Part shown: one piece after another, positions 44,412 through 51,920 of the stretch
Position numbering within the stretch: the first letter of the stretch is position 1
How the letters are laid out: every line of letters begins with the position of its first letter
Assembly: GCA_016710935.1 (NCBI GenBank)
Contig: JADJTY010000015.1
Coordinates: 202,206-266,205 of the forward strand
DNA: 64,000 nt
From: Chitinophagaceae bacterium
GTDB lineage: Bacteria; Bacteroidota; Bacteroidia; Chitinophagales; Chitinophagaceae
Direction: 5' to 3'
The notes under the pieces: model-generated
What the model saw: only the letters and a program-made list of their open reading frames with translations
Told to the model about the DNA's origin: nothing
The model's database searches: none
Translations under genes and position numbers: made by a program

Positions 44412-45347
44412 TCAGTTTAATTCAAGATTGTATTCTTTTTTTATTAAAGAGTCAAGTGACATATTTTGCTGTAAGGCTCTTCCAATATTATCCCTGAACC
44501 AATCGACGTTGACTACATATTGGTCAAGCTTATTTATGAATTTTTGAAGAACAATTTTGTCGTTTGTCAAAAAGTAAGGACTATCAGGCAATATGACTGA
44601 ATGGGGGGTGAATTTCCCACTGTTAAAATATGCTCTGAATACGCTTGATTTGAAGATATCATTGCCTGCTTCAGAAATACCTTGCCACTGTTTCTGGATT
44701 AAAGTTTTCTGCATGTCATCTACATAATTCCTTATAAAACCATCATACTTACTAATTCCATAAGAAACTGCTTTGTTTTTGATTAATCTGAAATTGCCAG
44801 AATTTTTTAACTGGTCTATGGTTCTGTCAGCATATATCCATTTTGTAAAAAAGTTTAAGTAAACCTGTTGTTGATATATTTCTGTTGCATGTTTTTCCAA
44901 TTGCTCATTGTCCTTTAACAATGGTATTAAGGAGTCAATATGAGTTCCAACCACTACAAAGCTATATCTCATTCTAACTAATGTAGCGCTGTCGGTTTTA
45001 AGGTCTACGATCATGCTTTCCATAAATTCTTTTTCCCTGCTATCCTCAATAACATGTTCAAGTTGCCATTCTGCCAAAAACCCGCAGAATACAGCAAGAA
45101 ATAACATTAAAAATTCCCAGAAATATGATTTCCAATTTTTTTTGTGATGGGGCTCTGCCGGGTCGTGGGCATGATGATGTACTTCCATGTTTTTATTTTT
45201 ATCCTCCGTAGCTTCAGCGAAGGAGGAAGTTTCTTGATTTGGGTTAATAGCCTCTGTGTGAGCAGTAGGAGTAATTTCGTCAGGAGGATTTTCCGATTGA
45301 TTGATTGTTGGATTATCTAAATGTTCTTCGTCTGTATTGTCTGCCAT
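44412..45347 (-). CDS. Membrane-anchored DUF6090-like protein (cassette gene)
   Basis: A 311-residue protein. The first 80 residues are polar and His-rich (MEVHHHAHDPAEPHHKK), followed by a single membrane helix (FWEFLMLFLAVFCGFLAEW). The remainder is a helical domain (EKEFMESMIVDLKTDSATL, TKWIYADRTIDQLKNSGNFRLI). The KKNW..YF.EFLMLFLAVF..F..E pattern is characteristic of a Bacteroidota-specific uncharacterised family. Function unknown. Its cassette arms are only weakly complementary (five bases), so an old cassette junction may have been lost. Confidence 0.75.
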   Translation of the reverse strand: MADNTDEEHLDNPTINQSENPPDEITPTAHTEAINPNQETSSFAEATEDKNKNMEVHHHAHDPAEPHHKKNWKSYFWEFLMLFLAVFCGFLAEWQLEHVIEDSREKEFMESMIVDLKTDSATLVRMRYSFVVVGTHIDSLIPLLKDNEQLEKHATEIYQQQVYLNFFTKWIYADRTIDQLKNSGNFRLIKNKAVSYGISKYDGFIRNYVDDMQKTLIQKQWQGISEAGNDIFKSSVFRAYFNSGKFTPHSVILPDSPYFLTNDKIVLQKFINKLDQYVVNVDWFRDNIGRALQQNMSLDSLIKKEYNLELN

Positions 45348-45395
45348 TTAGTTTTGGTTGGTTATGTTATTAGAGTGTTCAATTGCATGACGAAC

Positions 45396-45607
45396 AACGT
45401 CCAGGGCTTTGTGCAGTTTGGGCATTTGTTGCTGTGTCGGCCCCGGTGACGATGTAAATTAGGGAACGGAATTTATAAACTGAAAATAAAAATACTTAAT
45501 AAACGGTCAACCCCATAGCCGATGATTGGTAGCGAACCGCTGCTGAAGATTGTTTGTCTTGCCCAAGTTGCACAACTTGTCCCGCCATAGCGGGAAAACC
45601 CCATGTT
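45396..45607 (-). repeat. attC-like site 4 (212 bp)
   Basis: AACGTCCAGGGCTTTGTGCAG to GCGGGAAAACCCCATGTT. It shares AATAAACGGTCAACCC with site 6. The arm outside the GTT, GTTGGCAGAAGTGC, pairs with GCATTTCTGCCAAC on the far side of the higBA cassette. Confidence 0.9.
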
Positions 45608-45621
45608 GGCAGAAGTGCTTT

Positions 45622-45978
45622 TTAGTAAGCTTGAATTAGAACCTCTGTGGGAATATTCAATCTGTCATGTAGTTGCCTGATCATTTCAAGAGAAAGTTTT
45701 CTTTTGCGATTAAGTATTTCGCTTGCTCTGCTTTTTAGTCCAACAACATTTGCTAAATCGGTTTGATTGTAACCAAGTTGTTCCATTCTGAATTTAATAG
45801 CTTCCACTGGGTCAGGAAAACCAATTGGGAATTTTTCATTTTCGTAATTTTCAATTAACATTCCCAATATTTCCAACTCGTCTCCTTTATCTGTTCCTTT
45901 TTTCGAATCAAAAATTACTTCAAGCCTGGAAAGTGCCTGTTCGTAGTCCTTTTTTGTTCTAATTGGCTTAATGTTCAT
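45622..45978 (-). CDS. higA: HigA-type antitoxin, XRE family (cassette gene)
   Basis: About 118 residues from ATG 45,978 (MNIKPIRTKKDYEQAL...), the standard HigA N-terminus; an upstream in-frame ATG at 45,996 would overlap higB. The C-terminal half is an XRE helix-turn-helix (MEQLGYNQTDLANVVGLKSR, ASEILNRKRKLSLEMIRQLH). It neutralises HigB and represses the operon. Order is toxin first, antitoxin second, as in known higBA loci; the two genes are separated by about one base. Confidence 0.9.
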   Translation of the reverse strand: MNIKPIRTKKDYEQALSRLEVIFDSKKGTDKGDELEILGMLIENYENEKFPIGFPDPVEAIKFRMEQLGYNQTDLANVVGLKSRASEILNRKRKLSLEMIRQLHDRLNIPTEVLIQAY

Positions 45979-45979
45979 T

Positions 45980-46291
45980 TTAAATTGTTTTAGCATTTAT
46001 TTTATCATACTCAGCATGGGTACCAATAAATCGAATCCAAATCATTTGATAGTCGTAATTAATTTTCACAAGCAGTCTATAATGATTGCCCTTAATATTA
46101 AAAACGACTCGGTTGTCAGCCAAAAAACTTGCACTTGGGTATTCAATTTTAATTCTATTGGGGCTTGTCCATTCTGCTTTTGAGGTTTCTTGATACCAAG
46201 CCTTTAATTGCTGTTCGCTGTCAGGATGTGTTTGCCAAAAATCTCTTAAAATTTTCTTTGCAATAATTCTCAACTTTTCAAGTTTTGACAA
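45980..46291 (-). CDS. higB: HigB-type toxin (cassette gene)
   Basis: A 103-residue HigB: KLRIIAKKILRDFWQTHPDS near the N-terminus, WYQETSKAEWTSPNRIK, then FLADNRVVFNIKGNHYRLLV and WIRFIGTHAEYDKIN, with the His-Ala-x-Tyr-Asp ending usual for HigB. It is a ribosome-dependent mRNA interferase. With higA it fills one cassette whose arms pair over 14 positions. Toxin-antitoxin cassettes are known to stabilise large integron arrays. Confidence 0.92.
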   Translation of the reverse strand: MSKLEKLRIIAKKILRDFWQTHPDSEQQLKAWYQETSKAEWTSPNRIKIEYPSASFLADNRVVFNIKGNHYRLLVKINYDYQMIWIRFIGTHAEYDKINAKTI

Positions 46292-46369
46292 AGATATGAA
46301 AAGTTCCCGAAATGGGATAATTTATTTTACCCTTTGTAGCTTTAAGGTATTTATGGTAGCATTTCTGCC

Positions 46370-46403
46370 AACGTCCAGCCAGCCTTGCAGCAAACCCAAT
46401 GTT
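46370..46403 (-). repeat. attC-like site 5, truncated to 34 bp
   Basis: Reads AACGTCCAGCCAGCCTTGCA then GCAAACCCAATGTT, that is, the left AAC joined directly to the right-hand end of a full site. Both flanking arms still behave as cassette ends, so the deletion removed only the interior. Confidence 0.85.
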
Positions 46404-46421
46404 GCCTGCTGGCTTTTGTGA

Positions 46422-47351
46422 TTACTGTGATTGTAACCACTTTATTATTTGCTCAGGGTCTGCAATACTCCAGGAAATTGGATGTCTTATATTATTAGGT
46501 TTTCTGTATCCTTTGTCTATTGTTGTTACTAGAACAGCATTGGTGTTTCCCAATCTCTGCAACTCATTAATCATAGCCGAATGGTCTGTGATATTATTAT
46601 AGGATAGGTCATAACCTCGTTCTTTTAACCCCCATTGAATATCAGGCTCTGAGATTAACATTATTGGTGTTTTAATCAAAGATTTTATCGCTTTTTGTGT
46701 CGTGTCAGAAAATGAATAAGGGGAATTAATATAAAAGTTTTTCAATGCAGTTTTTGGTGTTCCTTTCATTTCTTTCTCTATTCTGTCTATCATAAAGAAA
46801 ACCTCTTGATTTACTTTTTCAGGATTTGATAGTCTGACTACTCTTTTGGCTGCGTTATAATAACGTTCCCAATCAAGTGGTGAGGCTATGGCGAAAACTG
46901 CTTTTGGTTTTATGGGATAGTTGTTTTCAATGGATAATTCGGAATATTTGACCGCACAAGTTCCACCAATAGAAAAACCACCTATGAAAAAATCTTTTCC
47001 TTGTAATTGATGTTTAGTAACCACATGTTCTAAAATTTCTTTTAACGATTGTTGAGAAGCCCAATCACTTCCAAAGAAAGAAGAACCTGTCTTTAAAATC
47101 GGAATAATAGTTAATATGCCATTTTGTGAAGCATATTTTGGTATGTCAGTTTGGGACAAAACGTCCTTTGGTGAATTTCTAAATGCGTCCAACAAAACCA
47201 TATATGATTTCACGGTTTCATTTTCAGGAAAAACCGCAACATACCTATTTGTTGTGCTGTCTTTTGGATTCAAATAAACTGTTTCAATTCTCTGTCCATA
47301 TGTAATGAATGAAGTGAAAAGTGTCAGAATGAGTAAAATATTTTTTTGCAT
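46422..47351 (-). CDS. Secreted alpha/beta hydrolase-like protein (cassette gene)
   Basis: A 309-residue product with signal peptide MQKNILLILTLFTSFITYGQ. It has an alpha/beta hydrolase core: YMVLLDAFRNSP, nucleophile S127 in FFIGGFSIGGTCAVKYSE, MLISEPDIQWGLKERG, and a DHSAMI motif that could supply the catalytic His. The family resembles Bacteroidota feruloyl- or acyl-esterase-like proteins without a specific name. Arms GTTGCCTGCTGGCTT (46,401) and AAGCTTGCAGCCAAC (ending 47,381) agree at 12 of 15 positions. Confidence 0.8.
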   Translation of the reverse strand: MQKNILLILTLFTSFITYGQRIETVYLNPKDSTTNRYVAVFPENETVKSYMVLLDAFRNSPKDVLSQTDIPKYASQNGILTIIPILKTGSSFFGSDWASQQSLKEILEHVVTKHQLQGKDFFIGGFSIGGTCAVKYSELSIENNYPIKPKAVFAIASPLDWERYYNAAKRVVRLSNPEKVNQEVFFMIDRIEKEMKGTPKTALKNFYINSPYSFSDTTQKAIKSLIKTPIMLISEPDIQWGLKERGYDLSYNNITDHSAMINELQRLGNTNAVLVTTIDKGYRKPNNIRHPISWSIADPEQIIKWLQSQ

Positions 47352-47378
47352 TGTCAGGTGTCAATTAAGCTTGCAGCC

Positions 47379-47566
47379 AACGGGCAGGGCTTGCTTGCTG
47401 TGGGGATTGTTGCTGTGACTGCCCCGGCGCAAAACCTAATTAAAGAAACGAATTTTTATTTTAAAAGTAAAATCGATTAGTAAATGGTCAACCCAATAGC
47501 CAAAGCTGAATAGGGGAGTGATGCCTGGATTTCCTTCCGTCTGCCCACATAACAGCAAACCCAATT
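47379..47566 (-). repeat. attC-like site 6
   Basis: AACGGGCAGGGCTTGCTTGC to ACAGCAAACCCAATT. Like site 2 its right end lacks the bases TG before TT. The interior AGTAAATGGTCAACCCAATA relates it to site 4. Confidence 0.88.
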
Positions 47567-47582
47567 AGCGGTGGTGCTTTCC

Positions 47583-47948
47583 TCAGTCAGTTTTGAAGTT
47601 TTGGATTAGATCCTTGAGTTCTTTATCAGAAATATTGTCAACATCTCCTTTATCAAAAATAGTTAACAGGTTAACAGTTACTTCTTCGTCTGAAATTTTT
47701 TCAGCATATCAGATCAAAGAAGTCTCAACTAGTGAGATCACTCTTGCTCCGCCACTCTTGCCTTTGCCTTTACTTATAACTTTAAGCCGTATTTTATATG
47801 CTTCCTTGCCCAAAGGAGTGCCAAGTCTGGGCGTACTTGCAAGAGCTTTTTCAAGATTCAGTAAATCTTTCGATAGAGATTGATACTTCTTTAGAAGGGG
47901 TTTTGCGGCGGTTTTAAAGGATTTGGTAATGTTAACTGTTACTTTCAC
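47583..47948 (-). pseudogene. RelE-type toxin gene with in-frame TGA (cassette gene)
   Basis: The first 79 codons (MKVTVNITKSFKTAAKPLLK ... GKGKSGGARVISLVETSLI) end at TGA (47,709-47,711), but the same frame continues as YAEKISDEEVTVNLLTIFDK, GDVDNISDKELKDLIQNFKT and D to a second TGA at 47,583. The whole 121-codon frame matches Bacteroidota RelE-like toxins, whose normal C-terminus contains VYLLTIYDKSEKENIS.. . The internal stop is therefore a nonsense mutation, an error in the read, or recoding; mutation or error is most likely. Without the tail the toxin would lack its last beta strands. The antitoxin start region overlaps it by 17 bp. Confidence 0.8.
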
Positions 47949-48156
47949 GCAAAAAATCTTTTAAGGTTTGCAATTTTTTCCCCGACTTTCTTGCTTCCTT
48001 TACTTCTAAAAGACCTTCTTTTATATCAGTAAAAACTTTTAATTTATTTTGAAGCTTAGTATACTCTTTATTAATCTTCTCCCAAGTCCTTATTGGAACC
48101 AAAACCGAAGTTTTATCTCCGTTTTCATCAACCATATATTTTAATGCGCTTGCCAT
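47932..48156 (-). CDS. Antitoxin of the RelE-type pair (cassette gene)
   Basis: A 74-residue antitoxin-like protein: LKYMVDENGDKTSVLVPIRT at the start (a short beta-rich DNA-binding-like segment) and a charged C-terminal helix (EGLLEVKEARKSGKKLQTLK) that would wrap the toxin. It overlaps the toxin gene by 17 bp. Cassette arms TTAGCGGTGGTGC (47,565) and GCATCACCGCTAA (ending 48,223) pair over 13 positions with one G.T. Confidence 0.82.
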   Translation of the reverse strand: MASALKYMVDENGDKTSVLVPIRTWEKINKEYTKLQNKLKVFTDIKEGLLEVKEARKSGKKLQTLKDFLRESNS

Positions 48157-48220
48157 AAAAATGTTTTAGTCAAAGCTACAAAATATCTTTGAATCGAAAA
48201 GCTGCCGTAGCATCACCGCT

Positions 48221-48402
48221 AACGTTCGAGGCCTTTGTGCAGTTGGGGAATTCACCAACTGCCCGGAACTGAAGCTAAATTTATAACTAAAAGCCGAAGT
48301 TAAGAACTACTGCCGGCAGAATTACGTCCGCCGAATATGAAGCCTGGATATGCACTGCCGATGATTGCTTCAACGTCTTGCCCCAATTGTACAAAACCTG
48401 TT
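48221..48402 (-). repeat. attC-like site 7
   Basis: AACGTTCGAGGCCTTTGTGC to TACAAAACCTGTT. Contains ACTAAAAGCCGAAGTTAAGA and GCCGGCAGAATTACGTCCGC, shared with the interrupted site 15. Confidence 0.88.
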
Positions 48403-48414
48403 GTGGGTAGTTGC

Positions 48415-48717
48415 TTAATCGTTTAGTCTGTTTTCTATATCCATTCGCTCATGTAAAATTCTAATTACCTCGATAGTATTATTTATGACTCTGTAGAAAA
48501 TGAGATGAGATTTGACCTTTGAAGCTCGATAACCTTTTCGAACATACTCCATTGATTTACCAGCGGTGCTATTCTTGCAGATGTAATTAATTTCATCAAA
48601 TATTAGATTGTAGTAGCGATCTGCTTGTTCTACTGACCACTTTTCAACTGTATAAAGCCAAATCGCTTCCAAGTCGGAAACAGCTTTTTTGCTAATAACA
48701 AATGGAAGTGTTTTCAT
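48415..48717 (-). CDS. parE: ParE-type toxin (cassette gene)
   Basis: A 100-residue ParE: VISKKAVSDLEAIWLYTVEK near the N-terminus, NSTAGKSMEYVRKGYRASKV in the middle, HLIFYRVINNTIEVIRILHE and the terminal RMDIENRL (the HxRMD signature of ParE). ParE toxins poison DNA gyrase. The ATG overlaps the parD stop by four bases (ATGA). One cassette with parD; arms GTTGTGGGTAGTTGC and GCAATTACACACAAC pair at 14 of 15 positions counting one G.T. The symbol is for the toxin, not topoisomerase IV. Confidence 0.92.
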   Translation of the reverse strand: MKTLPFVISKKAVSDLEAIWLYTVEKWSVEQADRYYNLIFDEINYICKNSTAGKSMEYVRKGYRASKVKSHLIFYRVINNTIEVIRILHERMDIENRLND

Positions 48718-48956
48718 AAATACTTGCTGTGCAACTTCTTTAAATTGGCTTTCGGATCAAAGTTCCTTTCCATTCCGCTCTTCTCGCCTTGAGAAATGGC
48801 TTTGTTAAGATCTTTCATTTTGAATTCTTCTTCTTCTAAAAGCCTTAAAGCTGTTCGAATTACTTCACTTGCAGAATTGTACTTACCAGATGAAATTTTA
48901 GTAGAAATAAATTCCTCAAAGTGTTCACCTAACAAAATTGATGTATTGCGTGCCAT
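48714..48956 (-). CDS. parD: ParD-type antitoxin (cassette gene)
   Basis: Eighty residues from ATG 48,956 (MARNTSILLGEHFEEFISTK); an ATG nine codons upstream adds residues not found in ParD proteins. The ribbon-helix-helix region GKYNSASEVIRTALRLLEEE is typical of ParD, followed by the toxin-binding tail. It represses the operon and neutralises ParE. Confidence 0.92.
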   Translation of the reverse strand: MARNTSILLGEHFEEFISTKISSGKYNSASEVIRTALRLLEEEEFKMKDLNKAISQGEKSGMERNFDPKANLKKLHSKYL

Positions 48957-49044
48957 AGAGTTTACTTTATATAAAAGTACCAATAATTGGTATTAGCTCC
49001 AAAAAATGTTTCTAAGGATTGGGAAGTCCAATGCAATTACACAC

Positions 49045-49159
49045 AACGGGCAGGGCTTGCTGCAGGGCTGGAATTCATTGCTCGTCCGCCCGGAACCGAT
49101 GCTGGTTACAATTGGCTGATGATTGCTGGTCAAGCCCAACTTGCATAAAACCCAATGTT
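49045..49159 (-). repeat. attC-like site 8 (115-bp variant)
   Basis: AACGGGCAGGGCTTGCTGCAG to CATAAAACCCAATGTT. It keeps both ends and GAATTCATTGCTCGTCCGCC but lacks about 75 bp of the usual interior, close to the size of ordinary attC sites. Confidence 0.9.
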
Positions 49160-49174
49160 GTACGTTCGCACACG

Positions 49175-49636
49175 TTACTTATTTGTCGAGCCCATTCTGT
49201 GAAGTTGCCATTTGCCATTCATTTTTTTGAATATGGCTAACCAGGCATATTGTGTTGTGTCTAGTTTATTGCCTTCTACCTTATTTCTTACAACCACTAA
49301 TTTATCTACCACAACTGTTGCCATTGTCGCATCGTCTGAAAAGCTAATAATTGTCGGAGACACATCGTCCCATTTTATGAAATCTACTGAATTGAAATAG
49401 GATTCAAATTTTTTGAGACTTTCTGTGTATGAGGGCTTTCTGACTACACCACGGTTAACTTCAATATAGTCTACTGAACTGTTGCCAAGGAATAGCTTAG
49501 GGTTCTTTTCAAGGTGAGCTTTTCTTTGTTGATCATGAATGTCCAGAATAATTTTTTTCTCAGCTTCTATATCTGGTCGACTTTTGCAGGCTTGAACTGC
49601 AAAGAGTAGCAAGAAAATGGGCGTATAAAACTTCAT
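49175..49636 (-). CDS. NTF2/SnoaL-like lipoprotein (cassette gene)
   Basis: 153 residues from ATG 49,636 (MKFYTPIFLLLFAVQACKSR), chosen because the lipoprotein signal starts there; longer frames run into the adjacent repeat. The mature part is NTF2/SnoaL-like: HDQQRKAHLEKNPKLFLGNS, VDYIEVNRGVVRKPSYTESL, VSPTIISFSDDATMATVVVD and WLAIFKKMNGKWQLHRMGST. Such cone folds bind small ligands or act as immunity-like proteins; no function is assigned. Arms GTTGTACGT (49,157) and ACGTACAAC (ending 49,677) are perfect complements. Confidence 0.82.
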   Translation of the reverse strand: MKFYTPIFLLLFAVQACKSRPDIEAEKKIILDIHDQQRKAHLEKNPKLFLGNSSVDYIEVNRGVVRKPSYTESLKKFESYFNSVDFIKWDDVSPTIISFSDDATMATVVVDKLVVVRNKVEGNKLDTTQYAWLAIFKKMNGKWQLHRMGSTNK

Positions 49637-49674
49637 AGTCGAGTAATAGTGGAATTTAGTTTTGTGTGACGTAC

Positions 49675-49867
49675 AACGGGCGGGGCTTGGCGAAGTGGGG
49701 GATAGTTGTTCCGTCCGCCCCGGCAAACCGAAGCCCAATTTATAATTAAATGTTGAAATTTTGAACTAATGCCCGGCAGAATTCCGTCCGCCCGATATGA
49801 AGCACAATAGATTTACAAATGTTGAAACACAGCTTCCGTCTGCCCCCATTTAGTCAAACCCGATGTT
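49675..49867 (-). repeat. attC-like site 9
   Basis: AACGGGCGGGGCTTGGCGAAG to AGTCAAACCCGATGTT, 193 bp, with CCGGCAGAATTCCGTCCGCC in the interior as in sites 7 and 15. Confidence 0.9.
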
Positions 49868-49919
49868 GGCAGCTGGCATGTACCGAGCAGGCTTTAGATT
49901 TTGTATATTTGGCGATATT

Positions 49920-50507
49920 ATGAAATACGATTCTCCAACTAATCAAAGCGAAATTTTACCTAATCTTTTAGGATTAAAATCTATTGAGGAAATTGGACTT
50001 TCTGAATTTGAAGGATTTTTAAAAGCGGAAATTCAACTTACAGAAAGTCTTACTACGAGGACTAGGTTTAATGTTTCGTACATTTTGAAAATGCATAAGC
50101 TTTCACTGGGGCATTTATATTCGTTTGCAGGAAAATACAGAGATGTCAATCTTTCAAAAGGCGGCTTTGCATTTCCAGCCTCTCTTTTTTTGCCGGAAAC
50201 TATGATAGGTTTCGAGAATGAAATTTTGTTAAAACTTCCCAATAAGTACGAGGGCAAAGAAGAGCTAGTAAAGGATATAGCTAAGGTTCATGCTGAACTT
50301 TTATTTATTCATCCTTTTCGTGAGGGAAATGGACGTACTGCAAGAATACTCGCCAACTTAATGTCTCGTAAACAAGGTTACGATGCTTTGAAATTTGAGT
50401 TAATAACTGAAAAGGAATTTGGTAATTACGTGTTAGCTGTACAATCTTCAGCTGATAAGAATTACGAGAAGATGGAAGAAGTAATAAGTTCTATCTTCCC
50501 AGGCTAA
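49920..50507 (+). CDS. Fic domain protein (cassette gene, plus strand)
   Basis: 195 residues from ATG 49,920. The Fic motif HPFREGNGRT (H131) is complete, preceded by the flap region (KYRDVNLSKGGFAFP) and helix DIAKVHAELLFI. Fic enzymes AMPylate or otherwise modify target proteins. It is the only plus-strand gene in the array that is intact, and converges with a minus-strand FicA-like antitoxin gene, their 3' ends overlapping by 17 bp. The cassette arms GTTGGCAGCTGGCAT and ATGCTTGCTGCCAAC are complementary at 14 of 15 positions counting one G.T. Confidence 0.92.
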   Translation: MKYDSPTNQSEILPNLLGLKSIEEIGLSEFEGFLKAEIQLTESLTTRTRFNVSYILKMHKLSLGHLYSFAGKYRDVNLSKGGFAFPASLFLPETMIGFENEILLKLPNKYEGKEELVKDIAKVHAELLFIHPFREGNGRTARILANLMSRKQGYDALKFELITEKEFGNYVLAVQSSADKNYEKMEEVISSIFPG

Positions 50508-50646
50508 GCTCCACTTTTTTTAATGCCAGTAAAGCCATTTCTTTTGAAATATTAATCCCCTCAATGCGAAACGAGGCCAAAGCTGATTGCATTATTTGTT
50601 CTCTAGGAATTTTCTTGTTTTTCCCTTTTATAGGTTTTGTTTCCAT
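50491..50646 (-). CDS. FicA/VbhA-like antitoxin (cassette gene)
   Basis: Fifty-one residues from ATG 50,646. It carries the antitoxin inhibitory motif (S/T)xxxE(G/N) as S25-FRI-E29-G30 in SALASFRIEGINIS, very like the ALASQRLEG of VbhA. The Glu blocks ATP in the Fic active site. It is encoded on the opposite strand to fic, tail to tail, whereas known FicA genes lie directly upstream on the same strand. Its promoter would be at the cassette's right end, where a normal minus-strand cassette gene starts. Confidence 0.8.
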   Translation of the reverse strand: METKPIKGKNKKIPREQIMQSALASFRIEGINISKEMALLALKKVELSLGR

Positions 50647-50710
50647 ATTGTAAAGATAAAATAAATAGTTCACACTTTAAAGAAACGGAATGCTCAAAAT
50701 GCTTGCTGCC

Positions 50711-50903
50711 AACGGGCAGGGCTTGCTGAAGTACGGGTATTAGTATTCCGTCCGCCGACAACCGCTGCCCAATTGAAAATATGAAGTTGAAGTTAACAAC
50801 AAAAAGCCAAATAGTTATTCGTCAAGCCCCGATATGAAGAACAGTAGAATTACCGCTGCTGAAGATAACCTTGTCAAGCCCGTATTTTGGCAAACCCGAT
50901 GTT
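50711..50903 (-). repeat. attC-like site 10
   Basis: AACGGGCAGGGCTTGCTGAAG to TTTGGCAAACCCGATGTT, 193 bp, with GTTAACAACAAAAAGCCAAA and CCGCTGCTGAAGATAACCTT in the interior. Confidence 0.9.
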
Positions 50904-50938
50904 AGTGCCAGTGCTGTACTCCCGTTTCTGACTAACTG

Positions 50939-51892
50939 TCAATCTTTAAGGATAAAGTCCGTAATACTTTTTACTAATTCATTTGCAATCGGCAAATCTA
51001 CTCTGCTATATGTCGCTACGTTTGCTTGCAAATCTCCTATTATAGTTCTTAAAATATGATTCATGTCTTTGATAAGTACTAATTCGGCATTTTGATTTGC
51101 GTTTGAGAGTCGCTTGGCATCTTCAACTGATACTTGAATATCATTCGTGCCTTGTAAAATAAGTGTAGGTATTGTAAGCTTCTTAATTTCGTCTTGAGGG
51201 TCATATTTAAACCACGAAATTATATAGGGTTGAACAGTTGTTCTAAAAAGTACGTTAAGCATTGGAGGAACATTCTCAAATGTTTTTCCATTTTTTAAGC
51301 TGTCAATTATAGGAAATGATAAATCCTGAACTTCTTTTGGTTGAGAACTTAATTGTTCTTTTAAAATTTTGTCTGCTGACTGGCCAGCGCCTGCAATGGA
51401 AATAAATTTATCGGCATTTGACCCTGTGAGCATTCCAATCAGTGAACCTTCACTGTGTCCGATGACAATGATTTTGGAAAATCGGTCGTCTTGTTTTAAT
51501 AAGTGAATCCATTCTTTTGCATCATTTACTAAATCATCAAAGCGAAATCCCTCTTCGTTTTTTCCAGCCGATTGACTTTCTGCTATTCCTCTTTTATCAT
51601 ACCTCAATGATGCAATATTATTTTTTGATAATTCTGATGCTAATATTTTCAACGAATTATTTTTCATCATCGGATTATTACCGTCTCTGTCTGTCGGTCC
51701 TGACCCTGCAATAATCAGTACAACAGGAATTTTATCAAATTTTTCCGGTGTTGTTAAAGTTCCGAATATTTCTCCCGTTTTTGTTTGAAGGGTAATTTTT
51801 GTTTCAATAAAAGTAGTGTCGCTGTTTGCCCAAGCGTTTACTGTCATTATGCACCACGAAAATAGAATTAAGAGATTTTTATTTTTTTTCAT
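50939..51892 (-). CDS. Secreted alpha/beta hydrolase (cassette gene)
   Basis: A 317-residue product with signal peptide ending near TVNAWA. Hydrolase motifs: IIAGSGPTDRDGNN (oxyanion region), LRYDKRGIAES, nucleophile S147 in IVIGHSEGSLIGM, LILQGTNDIQVS (acid) and DMNHILR (His). It resembles exported acyl- or amino-acid-ester hydrolases. It is third in a three-gene cassette behind sdpR- and sdpI-like genes (28-bp gap after sdpI), the largest intact multi-gene cassette here. Confidence 0.86.
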   Translation of the reverse strand: MKKNKNLLILFSWCIMTVNAWANSDTTFIETKITLQTKTGEIFGTLTTPEKFDKIPVVLIIAGSGPTDRDGNNPMMKNNSLKILASELSKNNIASLRYDKRGIAESQSAGKNEEGFRFDDLVNDAKEWIHLLKQDDRFSKIIVIGHSEGSLIGMLTGSNADKFISIAGAGQSADKILKEQLSSQPKEVQDLSFPIIDSLKNGKTFENVPPMLNVLFRTTVQPYIISWFKYDPQDEIKKLTIPTLILQGTNDIQVSVEDAKRLSNANQNAELVLIKDMNHILRTIIGDLQANVATYSRVDLPIANELVKSITDFILKD

Positions 51893-51920
51893 TTGTGTAT
51901 GTTTTGTTTGTTGAGTATAA

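Noticed and set aside
47583..47948. Selenocysteine or other TGA recoding in the RelE-type toxin
   Set aside because: No recoding hairpin is evident after the TGA, homologues are not selenoproteins, and the array has other likely sequence errors.
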